A stretch of 64,000 nucleotides of DNA from the NCBI GenBank assembly GCA_016715195.1, contig JADKBB010000003.1, positions 62,001-126,000 of the forward strand, given 5' to 3'. The notes below the pieces were generated by a model that saw nothing but the letters and a program-made list of their open reading frames with translations, had not been told where the DNA came from and did not search any database. Both the position numbers and the translations under genes were made by a program. Numbering within the stretch: the first letter of the stretch is position 1; each line of letters opens with the position of its first letter. Positions 35,271 to 42,980 of the stretch are shown one piece after another. This DNA comes from Candidatus Villigracilis proximus. GTDB lineage: Bacteria; Chloroflexota; Anaerolineae; Anaerolineales; Villigracilaceae.

Positions 35271-35350
35271 AACCAGAGATGAACAAAGATGAACGGAGAT
35301 CTGAAAAACATCTTTGTTCACATTGTGCCCGTATGGGTATCTCCGTTTAT
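35271..35350. repeat. GATGAACAAAGATGAACGGAGAT inverted-repeat element
   Basis: Arms of GATGAACAAAGAT/GAACGGAGAT words and, 30-60 bases later, their reverse-oriented counterparts ATCTTTGTTCA and ATCTCCGTTTATC. It resembles the other phrase-like elements in having two inverted halves. Confidence 0.5.
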
Positions 35351-35410
35351 CATGGTTATTTGGGATTAAGAAATACGCTCGCGAAAAGGCAATAACCAAA
35401 CTCTATCGCT

Positions 35411-35477
35411 TATAATACGGGGCGTTCAAATCTACTGCTCGTTGCATAATTTCAAAATTTATTCAGCAAATTATGCA
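35411..35477 (+). promoter_or_regulatory. ABC-F -10 box and leader hairpin
   Basis: TATAAT at 35411-35416 is about 84 bases before the ABC-F ATG. Within the predicted leader, TGCATAATTT (35443) and AAATTATGCA (35468) form a perfect ten-base stem with a 15-base loop. There is no U-tract, so this is not an ordinary terminator; an attenuation role is speculative. Confidence 0.4.
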
Positions 35478-35500
35478 GTACTTTGTAAAGCTGGAAAATC

Positions 35501-37517
35501 ATGTCACTTATTACAGTAAGCTCACTCGCAAAATCATACGGCCCCACTGATATTTTCAGCGGGGTATCCTTCTCTGTCGTCAAAGGCGCGCGCATGGCCA
35601 TCGTCGGGCCAAATGGGATCGGCAAAACCTCGCTCATGAGAATCCTCGTCGGCGCTGACGAACCCACATCGGGAACAGTATCCCGCACACGCGGAGTCCG
35701 AATCGGGTATTTGTCGCAAGAGGCAGATTTCAAAATGCAGGGCACGATCTGGACCGCCTGCGAATCCGTCTTTGAGCATTTCAAAGCAGAGCAGGAGGAA
35801 TTGCATCGCCTCGAAGACTCGATGTCTGACCCGAATGCTGATCTCGATGAAGTAATGGAACGCTACGGAAAATTACAGGAAGAATTCGAACGGCGCGGCG
35901 GCTACACCTACACCACAAAAATCCGCACGGTCTTAACCGGTTTGGGATTCAGCGAAGCCGATTATCAACTCGATCTCGATCATCTTTCCGGCGGACAACG
36001 CACCCGCGGATTTCTTGCAAAACTTTTGCTTGAAGACCCAGACCTGCTTCTGCTCGATGAACCCACCAATCATTTGGATATTGCCGCCGTCGAATGGCTC
36101 GAAGGATATTTGAGTCAATGGGAAGGTGCTGCCATTATCATTTCGCATGACCGTTTCTTTTTGGATAAAGCCAGCAACGGCATTTTGGAAATGTTCCCCG
36201 GCACAACTGAAACCTATCGCGGCAATTACAGTGCGTATCTGAAACAACGCGCCGAACGCATGGCACGCCGTCAGGAAATTTTTGACGCCGAAAAAGAAAA
36301 GCTGCAAAAAGAAATGGAATACATCCGCAAGAATGTGGCGGGACAAAATGTATTGCAGGCCAAAGGCAAACTCAAGCGCCTCTCGCGCATTATTCAAGCC
36401 ATCGAACAGATCGGCATGGAAGCCGCGCTCAAACAAAAATGGAGCGAGACCGCGGGCGAAATTTCCGTCACCACCTCGATCCTTGGCGTGGATGAAGCCG
36501 GCCGCCGCATCAATGCGCTGCAATCGCCTGTGCGCCAATTGCCCAATTTGCATCTGCGTCTCGCGCAAGCGGCTCGCTCCGGCGATATGGTCATCCGCAC
36601 GGAGAATCTCAAAGTGGGATTCTCTGACAAGTTTTTATTCTCATCTCCAAATATAGATTTGAGACGCGGCGACTGTGCCGCATTGATCGGACCGAACGGC
36701 GCCGGCAAATCCACTTTCCTGAAAACGATCCTCGGTCAGATTCCGCCGTTAGCTGGTGAGGTGACTCTGGGAGAGAGTCTGCACATTGGGTATTTTGCTC
36801 AAGCGCACGAAAGCCTTGACCCGAAGAAAAGCGTGATTGATGAGATCATGAATGCCACCGGCTGGCTTCCGCAAAAGGCGCGCGAGTATCTCGGCAAATA
36901 TTTATTCTCCGGCGATGACGCCTTCAAGAAAGTATCCATGCTCTCCGGTGGTGAGCGCGGACGTTTGGCATTGGCCAAGCTCGCCTTGCAGGATACGAAT
37001 TTATTATTGCTCGACGAACCCACCAACCATTTGGATATTCCCTCACAGGAAATTCTCGAAGCCGTGCTTGATGATTACGAAGGCACGATTCTATTGGTCA
37101 CACATGACCGCTATCTCGTGGATGCCATCGCCACCCAAATCTGGGAGATCGACACAGACGAATCACATCTCATCATCTTCAAGGGTATCTACTCTCAGTT
37201 GAAAGAAGAAAGAGAGAAAGACCTCGCCCGCCGTGCCACCGTACAAGCCGAGCGTGAAACTGCGGTGGTTGCTGATAAGAAAAAAGATGCGCCAAAAGCC
37301 AAGTCACCGGCGACAAAAGAAGATAAAAAGAAGAACGCAAAAAAGCAGGAACTTGAAAGCAAGATCGCCTCACTTGAATCGCAGCTTAAGCGAGATCGGC
37401 GAAAAACTGGCGCATCCGCCCAAAGACCCGGGTGAAGTGGTAAAGCTTGCAAAGGATTACGACCTCACACAAAAAGAAATGGATGCGACTCTGGCAGAGT
37501 GGGAAGCGCTGCAATAA
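35501..37517 (+). CDS. ABC-F family ATPase (Uup/YdiF type), frameshifted near the C-terminus
   Basis: About 671 residues when joined. Two ABC domains with no membrane segments: Walker A GPNGIGKTS and GPNGAGKST, signatures LSGGQRTRG and LSGGERGRL, Walker B LLLLDEPTNHLD in both. A charged inter-domain linker (P-site tRNA-interaction motif region) lies at about 240-330. The C-terminal coiled-coil, Lys-rich then ending LSEIGEKLAHPP and TLAEWEALQ, is in another frame; one extra base near 37386-37391 explains it. ABC-F proteins act on ribosomes in translation quality control or antibiotic protection. This resembles housekeeping Uup/YdiF more than resistance types. Confidence 0.93.
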
Positions 37518-37568
37518 CAGACGATAGACGATAGACCACGGACGACTGTCCGTGGTCTATTTTTTTTA
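37518..37568 (+). terminator. Terminator built from the TAGACGATAGACC repeat
   Basis: CAGACGATAGACGATAGACC words lead into a perfect stem ATAGACCACGGAC/GTCCGTGGTCTAT with a four-base loop, then nine T. Shares its word family with the element at 41737-41805. Confidence 0.88.
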
Positions 37569-37714
37569 ATGACATATCTTTATTCCTCTCCGTTTAACAT
37601 GCTGAAATTGACAAAAGCCAACATATCCGGGATGAAGTAAAATTTCTGTCGTACCTTTGTCTGATACTGCATTTATCGTTTAACGAATATGGTTGACCTA
37701 AAGGAAACCCCAAA

Positions 37715-38194
37715 ATGGAAATCATCTCTTTCAACGGCAAGACCTACACCAGCATTGACGAAATGCCAGCCGAGCAGCGTGCTGCTTACGAGCAGATCAT
37801 GGATTTCATGCAGGATAAAAACAACAACGGTATCCCCGATCTATTCGAAGGGGATGCGCTTCAGAAGATGCTTGGCATGTCAGAGAATACAAGCGTCATC
37901 ATCAATGGAAAACAGATGCAAAGCCTTGATTCCCTTCCGCCTGAGGCACGCGCCAAGTTTGAAAAATCGATGGTACTCATCAGCCGCATGGGACTTCTGC
38001 CCAAAGGCACACCCGCCTTTACGCAAAGCGAACCCGCCTTTAAATCCGCACCGCCGATCATGCAATCATCTCCAACGGCCATTTCAGAAGATTCCGGCTC
38101 ACAGACCGGCGTCATCATTGCTGTCGTCGCCGTGCTTTTGTTGTGCGCCATTGTCGTGGCCGGCGGAATTGTTTTTCTTCTTATGCGTCAATAA
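37715..38194 (+). CDS. Small protein with EF-hand/dockerin-like loop and C-terminal transmembrane helix
   Basis: 159 residues. The segment DKNNNGIPDLFEG (about 34-46) matches a calcium-binding EF-hand or dockerin-type loop. A soluble segment, then a single hydrophobic helix (about 130-155) and a two-residue Arg-Gln end give a tail-anchored topology, N-terminus cytoplasmic. A second region repeats the opening motif (INGKQMQSLDSLPPEAR vs FNGKTYTSIDEMPAEQR), so the N-terminal part is an internal duplication. No family recognised. Confidence 0.75.
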   Translation: MEIISFNGKTYTSIDEMPAEQRAAYEQIMDFMQDKNNNGIPDLFEGDALQKMLGMSENTSVIINGKQMQSLDSLPPEARAKFEKSMVLISRMGLLPKGTPAFTQSEPAFKSAPPIMQSSPTAISEDSGSQTGVIIAVVAVLLLCAIVVAGGIVFLLMRQ

Positions 38195-38200
38195 CACACC

Positions 38201-38527
38201 ATGACACTGATTCTGATCTATTCATTGATCGCGGGCGTAATTTCCGCGCTGACCGCGCCCATCCCGGGCACATCCCTGCTGTTGACCGCGCTGGAAATAT
38301 ATATGCTCGTTCATCTGGCAAAGATACACAAATTTCAACTCGGCTTCAAAGAGATCGGATATTCAGCCATGGCGATCTGGGGACTCTCCACTCTATTACA
38401 GGATGCCGCCCTGGAAATATTAACCTTTGTCCCGGTGATCGGCTGGGCATCGGAAGTGATCGTGGCCGTTTTATTTGTTTTCTTTCTGGGAAACCTTGCA
38501 AATTTGTATTTCAAGCGGAATGTTTAA
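38201..38527 (+). CDS. Small membrane protein, DUF697-like
   Basis: 108 residues with two or three hydrophobic helices. The block LEILTFVPVIGWASEVIVAVLF resembles the DUF697/YcjF helical hairpin. It starts six bases after the preceding small gene without a ribosome-binding site, so the two are likely co-translated. The role is unknown. Confidence 0.65.
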   Translation: MTLILIYSLIAGVISALTAPIPGTSLLLTALEIYMLVHLAKIHKFQLGFKEIGYSAMAIWGLSTLLQDAALEILTFVPVIGWASEVIVAVLFVFFLGNLANLYFKRNV

Positions 38528-38589
38528 GTCCCGTTAACCTGCTCTTCAAAATGGGTTAAGCGCAGTTCTTTATAATGCACTCATCACCC

Positions 38590-39564
38590 ATGAGAGTCAA
38601 CCCTGTTCCACATTATTTGAATATATTTCCCACCGGCCATATTCCAGTACCCGTCTGCATTGGAGATCTGCCTCTTTCCAACTATATGGTTTCCTATGAT
38701 ACGCTGGCTGAAAAGGTGGTCAATCACCTGCGTGAAAATCCGCTGGTCCCGGGAGCGGTCGTCACGCAGGGAAAAAGATTACTGGGCGTGCTCCCGCGTC
38801 ACAAAATGTTTGAAAGGCTGGGACGCCGCTACGGGGTGGAATTATTCCTCACCAAACCAGTGGGCGATCTATTGATGGAACTGCATACGGATGTCTTCAG
38901 CCTTAAGAGTCAACTGCCCATTAATACCGCCGCCAAACTTGCCCTCAGCCGCTCACAAGACGGCACATACGACCCGATCGTTGTTGAATATGACGATGGC
39001 AATTACGCCCTGTTGGATATGTATGTGCTTTTATTGAGTCAATCACAATTATTAAGTAATATGAACGGCGTGATCAGTTCGTTGAATGATATTGAAACAA
39101 TTCTTTCCAGTGAGTCACCGGGGCGTAATATACTGGAATTGATCCTTGAGAGTTTACGCCTTGTTGCCCCCTATCATGAAGCAGAGATTATCATTCAAAA
39201 CAACTCAACCTATGAAAGCCTGAGAAGCAATGAGCATGTAAAACTTCTGGATGATCCCTTGCGTTCGAATGAAATTTACAGATCTGTCTTAACCATGAGT
39301 CAGCCCTTCAGCATTGAAGATGTGCGCATGGTTCCCGCCTGGAACGGAGTCTACGCATCCTCCAACACACGCTCATGGATGGGCATTCCCGTTACAGATC
39401 AAAACGGAATTGTCGGGCTGCTTACGCTTTCACGCTTCAGCGTATCCCCCTTTAACAACAACGAGAAGGAAATGGCGCAGGTATTTGTGCGCTACATCAA
39501 CACGTTCCTTATGAATCTGGCACGACAGACCGAGAGAAGATATATCTACAACAAAGCGATCTGA
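38590..39564 (+). CDS. CBS-domain plus GAF-domain protein without an output domain
   Basis: 324 residues. N-terminal half: a CBS pair-like region (DTLAEKVVNHLRENPLVPGAVV, LLGVLPRHKMFERLG, and the second DPIVVEYDDGNYALLDMYVLLL). C-terminal half: GAF domain (ILESLRLVAPYHEAEIII, SWMGIPVTDQNGIVGLLTLSR, FNNNEKEMAQVFV). GGDEF, kinase or PP2C domains that usually follow are absent. ATG 38590 is preferred over 38575, which overlaps the TATAAT box at 38571-38576. It may modulate a partner by binding an adenylate or other ligand. Confidence 0.8.
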   Translation: MRVNPVPHYLNIFPTGHIPVPVCIGDLPLSNYMVSYDTLAEKVVNHLRENPLVPGAVVTQGKRLLGVLPRHKMFERLGRRYGVELFLTKPVGDLLMELHTDVFSLKSQLPINTAAKLALSRSQDGTYDPIVVEYDDGNYALLDMYVLLLSQSQLLSNMNGVISSLNDIETILSSESPGRNILELILESLRLVAPYHEAEIIIQNNSTYESLRSNEHVKLLDDPLRSNEIYRSVLTMSQPFSIEDVRMVPAWNGVYASSNTRSWMGIPVTDQNGIVGLLTLSRFSVSPFNNNEKEMAQVFVRYINTFLMNLARQTERRYIYNKAI

Positions 39565-39571
39565 CTTAACT

Positions 39572-40312
39572 TCACGGCACCGGCGGGACCTTGAGAATGA
39601 AGCCCACCAAATAACCGGCCAGCGCACTGACAGTACCGATCACCGCCATTTCAAGTCCGCTTTTCATTGGCTTGCCAACGGTCACACGGGCTTTGTAGGC
39701 ACCGATCCCAAATAACACCAACGCAGTCACCAGCACTGAAAGCCACATGCTGGTCGAAACCGACCAGATCATAAAGGGGAATAACGGGACGAGCGATCCG
39801 GCAATCGCGGCAAAACCAACTACCAGCGCGGCACGAATCGCAGACTTACGGTCCACTGGCGCGAGTTGATGTTCCTCCGCCATCATCACCGCCACCCACA
39901 CATCCTGACTCGCAGTAATGGTTTCCACGATGCGGTCGAGCAATTCCCCTTTGAATCCCTTGCTCTCATAAATATCGCGGATCTCTTTTATTTCAAGATG
40001 CGGCGTTTCTTTAATGTGGCGGTATTCACGCTCGCGTTCGCTTTGATATAAATCTGCATCGGCCAGAGTGGTAGTGTATGCCACTGCCCCCATTGAAATG
40101 GATTCAGCAAAAGTAGTGGCGAGCCCGGCCACTAAAACAATACGGGCATCACTCGTGGCCGCCGCAATCCCCAGCACAACCCCAAGCACGTTAACCAGTC
40201 CATCCTGCGCGCCGAGAATAAAATCCGAAAGACCCGAAGCCCGTTTATGCGGGTCTGTTTGGGTGTGATGCAAAACTTCATTTATAAGTTGATCGTGCGT
40301 TACAGGTTCCAT
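39572..40312 (-). CDS. VIT1/CCC1-family transporter
   Basis: 246 residues. Five helices in the family pattern: LSDFILGAQDGLVNVLGVVLGIA starts the protein core, AESISMGAVAYTTT is the second conserved helix, and a cytoplasmic segment with several Glu residues (REREYRHIKETPHLEIKEI) precedes a further three helices. Members transport iron or manganese; the acidic segment in the cytoplasmic loop is where VIT1 binds metal. The start is uncertain; several Met codons lie upstream (to 40402), with no clear ribosome-binding site for any of them. Confidence 0.9.
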   Translation of the reverse strand: MEPVTHDQLINEVLHHTQTDPHKRASGLSDFILGAQDGLVNVLGVVLGIAAATSDARIVLVAGLATTFAESISMGAVAYTTTLADADLYQSEREREYRHIKETPHLEIKEIRDIYESKGFKGELLDRIVETITASQDVWVAVMMAEEHQLAPVDRKSAIRAALVVGFAAIAGSLVPLFPFMIWSVSTSMWLSVLVTALVLFGIGAYKARVTVGKPMKSGLEMAVIGTVSALAGYLVGFILKVPPVP

Positions 40313-40521
40313 GCTTAACATCATACTCAAGCGCGCCATCATTGATAATGGACAAATGTCACATAAAAATAAAACCTGAAGCCGGCAGAGCAAGTGATGC
40401 ATTTAATCTTCGTGGAAAGTTAGCAGGGTACAATTTGAGTTAACTAACCAATGGGTCATTGCCGCATAGAGCCATACTTCTTATCATTAGCCATTATCAT
40501 ATAACAAGGAGAAATAATTTT

Positions 40522-41274
40522 ATGAACAAACGCACTTTTACAGCAAGTCTTGTTTTAGCATTATCAATGCTGGCCTGCAATCTGCCCGCAGGCGGAGCCG
40601 CCACACAAACGCCAATCGTCATTACCACAACACCCGGCCTGCCAACCGAAACACTCATCCCAACCCAAACTTTGATTCCAACAGAAACACCGTTGCCCAC
40701 TTTCACACCCACGCCAACCATACCCATCGCCTGGCCGCTCGACAAAGGAGTCAACTGCCGCCTCGGCCCCAGCACCGATTGGATCTCCATCGGTTCGCTG
40801 CTGGTCGGTCAGACAGCTACGATTCAGGGCAAGAATGGCGATGTCACCTGGTGGTATGTGACCACGGTCAATGACCCCGGCAAACCTTGCTGGGTCGCAA
40901 GCAGTGTCACCGTCACCGCGGGCAATCTCGCAAATCTTCAAGTGATCAATCCGCCCATCGCATCGGTAACAGATGTCAGCTTAAAGCTTGATCCGAAGGA
41001 AATCATCCTGCCGGGTTGTATCGGCCCCATACAACCGATCACGATCAAAGGCAGCATCACCACCAACGGCCCGGCCAAAGTGGAATGGCATTTTGAAACC
41101 CAGCAAGGCGGCTCCCTCACGGTATACACGATTGAATTCAAAAAAGCCGAAACCCAAACCATCGAAGGCAGTTTCACCCCGTCATTTCCGGCGGGCGATT
41201 ATTGGGTAAAACTGATCATCACCAAGCCAAACGAAAAAACAAGCGAGACAAAATATAAAGTGTCCTGCCCATAA
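40522..41274 (+). CDS. Lipoprotein with SH3b domain and C-terminal beta domain
   Basis: 250 residues. The signal peptide has lipobox LSMLAC. A Thr/Pro linker (about 25-65) precedes an SH3b-like domain (VNCRLGPSTDWISIGSLLVGQ, WWYVTTV, CWVASSVT), and a C-terminal Ig-like beta sandwich (PITIKGSITTNGPAKVEWHF, SFPAGDYWVKLIIT). The family is a common cell-wall or surface module in these bacteria. AAGGAG precedes ATG 40522; a longer in-frame start lacks one. Confidence 0.82.
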   Translation: MNKRTFTASLVLALSMLACNLPAGGAATQTPIVITTTPGLPTETLIPTQTLIPTETPLPTFTPTPTIPIAWPLDKGVNCRLGPSTDWISIGSLLVGQTATIQGKNGDVTWWYVTTVNDPGKPCWVASSVTVTAGNLANLQVINPPIASVTDVSLKLDPKEIILPGCIGPIQPITIKGSITTNGPAKVEWHFETQQGGSLTVYTIEFKKAETQTIEGSFTPSFPAGDYWVKLIITKPNEKTSETKYKVSCP

Positions 41275-41284
41275 TTTTTTAGGA

Positions 41285-41321
41285 TAAAAGATGGCGGCCC
41301 AAACAGGGTCGCCATCTTTTA
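41285..41321 (+). terminator. Terminator after the SH3b lipoprotein
   Basis: Arms AAAAGATGGCG and CGCCATCTTTT with a 12-base loop. Confidence 0.85.
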
Positions 41322-41458
41322 GATTTCCCCGCCGAAAAAATTCCCGCATCTCGAGCAGCGCATCTTTCTTAACCTGCGGCCTGCCCGCCAGTCCCCGAAC
41401 ATTCCCCAAGCCTTGACATCCCTTGAATTCCGCAGATAATTGCATTAATCAAATTAAA

Positions 41459-41735
41459 GGCAGTGACAGAGGAAAGTAGGCTGGCCGAAGCCGCCAGAGA
41501 TGTGCAAAGCAGGCGTTGAAATTGCACTCGACAGAACCCAGTTGAAGTTCCCTCTTGAGCCGTTCAGGTGAATGATCTTCTAGTAGTCTGAACCGTATTC
41601 TCAACGTTATTCGAGAAGCCGATGAATGTCGGCGCAAAGTGCATCGTGAGCCTCAAACGCCGAAGTGCGATGAATCTGGGTGGTACCGCGAGAACTCCCT
41701 CTCGTCCCATTATTTGTGGACGGGAGGTTTTTGTT
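41459..41735 (+). promoter_or_regulatory. T-box leader controlling pheS-pheT
   Basis: The conserved stem-I entry GAGGAAAGTAGG appears at about 41468, and the T-box core GGGTGGTACCGCG at about 41676-41690, which binds the NCCA end of uncharged tRNA. Directly after it comes a terminator stem (CCTCTCGTCC with GGACGGGAGG) followed by TTTTT at about 41697-41735, so control is transcriptional. A TTC at 41548-41550, in a GAAGTTCCC context, is a candidate phenylalanine specifier. Low phenylalanyl-tRNA charging would favour read-through into the synthetase genes. Confidence 0.9.
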
Positions 41736-41736
41736 T

Positions 41737-41805
41737 GTAGACAATAGACCGTAGACGGTAGACCATTGACGATAGATCACGGTCAACTGTCCATCGTCAA
41801 TGGTC
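41737..41805. repeat. Phrase-like repeat and hairpin between T-box and pheS
   Basis: GTAGACAATAGACCGTAGAC words lead into a hairpin with arms GACCATTGACGAT/ATCGTCAATGGTC and a loop of about 19 bases. It lacks a U-tract. Same word family as 37518-37568. It sits inside the pheST mRNA after the T-box terminator and just before the ribosome-binding site. Confidence 0.65.
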
Positions 41806-41822
41806 AAGAATTCGGAGGTTAT

Positions 41823-42881
41823 ATGTTGGATAAATTGAACGAGATCGAAAAAGCCGCGCTGGAGAGTCTGTCATCTATTAATGACCAGTCCGCTCTGGAT
41901 GCATGGCGCACCGCAAATGTCGGGCGCAGTTCACCGCTGATGCAGGTCTTTGCCGGGTTTGGGAAACTCTCAAAGGAAGAGAAACCAGTTGTCGGCGCGG
42001 CTGCGAACCGTGTCAAAGTGGCGTTGGAATCTGCTTTGGAGGAAAAAGTTCAAGCGGTGAAAAATGCCGCGTTGGCGAAATCCCTCGAAGAAGAAAAACT
42101 CGATGTGACTCTGCCCGGCCGCGATGTGAACATCGGACGTCTGCACCCTGCCACACAGCAACTGCGCAGTGTGTTGGATATTCTGGCCGAGATGGGTTTT
42201 CAAGTTTACACCTCGCGCGAAGTTGAAACGGATGAGATGAATTTTCAAATGCTGAATTTTCCGCCGCATCACCCCGCGCGCGAAATGCAGGATTCGTTTT
42301 ATGTGGAAGCAGAAGGGCGCGAAGACAACCCGATTTTGATGCGCACCCACACCTCACCCGGACAGATCCGCGCGATGCGCGAGGCCGTGGCGACCAATCC
42401 GCAAAACCCGCCTCCGATCCGCATTGCGCTGCCGGGCATGTGCTATCGCTACGAGCAGATCACAGCGCGTTCTGAAATTCAATTCAATCAAGTGGAAGGT
42501 CTGGCCGTCGGCGAAGGAATTACGTTCGCTGATCTAAAAGGCACGCTGACAGATTTTGCGCGGCGCATGTTCGGGCAGGAAGCACGCGTGAGATTCCGCG
42601 CTTCGTACTTCCCATTCACCGAACCCTCCGCCGAAGTGGACGTGGAATGTTTCGTATGCGGCGGCAAGGGATGCCAGGTCTGCAAGAATTCAGGCTGGCT
42701 TGAAATTCTCGGCTGCGGCATGGTCCACCCGAACGTGCTGCAAAACGGCGGCTACGATCCCAAACGTTATACCGGCTTCGCCTTCGGCATGGGCCCCGAG
42801 CGTCAGTTGATGCTGAGAAACAAGATCAACGACATTCGTTATTTCTGGGGCAATGACGTGCGGTTTTTGGAGCAGTTCTAA
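41823..42881 (+). CDS. pheS: Phenylalanyl-tRNA synthetase alpha subunit
   Basis: 352 residues starting MLDKLNEIEKAALESL after a GGAGG site. An N-terminal coiled-coil precedes the class II catalytic core: motif 2 region RYEQITARSEIQFNQVEG, then FRASYFPFTEPSAEVD and the C-terminal GFAFGMGPERQLML (motif 3). The inserted zinc-type ribbon CFVCGGKGCQVCKNSGW is present, as in many bacterial PheS. It charges tRNA-Phe as an alpha2beta2 tetramer with PheT, encoded next. Confidence 0.97.
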   Translation: MLDKLNEIEKAALESLSSINDQSALDAWRTANVGRSSPLMQVFAGFGKLSKEEKPVVGAAANRVKVALESALEEKVQAVKNAALAKSLEEEKLDVTLPGRDVNIGRLHPATQQLRSVLDILAEMGFQVYTSREVETDEMNFQMLNFPPHHPAREMQDSFYVEAEGREDNPILMRTHTSPGQIRAMREAVATNPQNPPPIRIALPGMCYRYEQITARSEIQFNQVEGLAVGEGITFADLKGTLTDFARRMFGQEARVRFRASYFPFTEPSAEVDVECFVCGGKGCQVCKNSGWLEILGCGMVHPNVLQNGGYDPKRYTGFAFGMGPERQLMLRNKINDIRYFWGNDVRFLEQF

Positions 42882-42889
42882 AACCCTGT

Positions 42890-42953
42890 TAACCACGAAG
42901 GACACGAAGTGTCACGAAGAAGCAAAAAACCTTTGTGCACTTGGTCCTTTGTG
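42890..42953. repeat. CCACGAAGGACACGAAG inverted-repeat element between pheS and pheT
   Basis: AACCACGAAGGACACGAAG and, after a short spacer, the inverted CTTTGTGCACTTGGTCCTTTGTG. The two arms pair imperfectly. It lies within the pheST operon spacer. Confidence 0.65.
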
Positions 42954-42980
42954 AATATAGGCTTAATAAGGAAGTAAATT

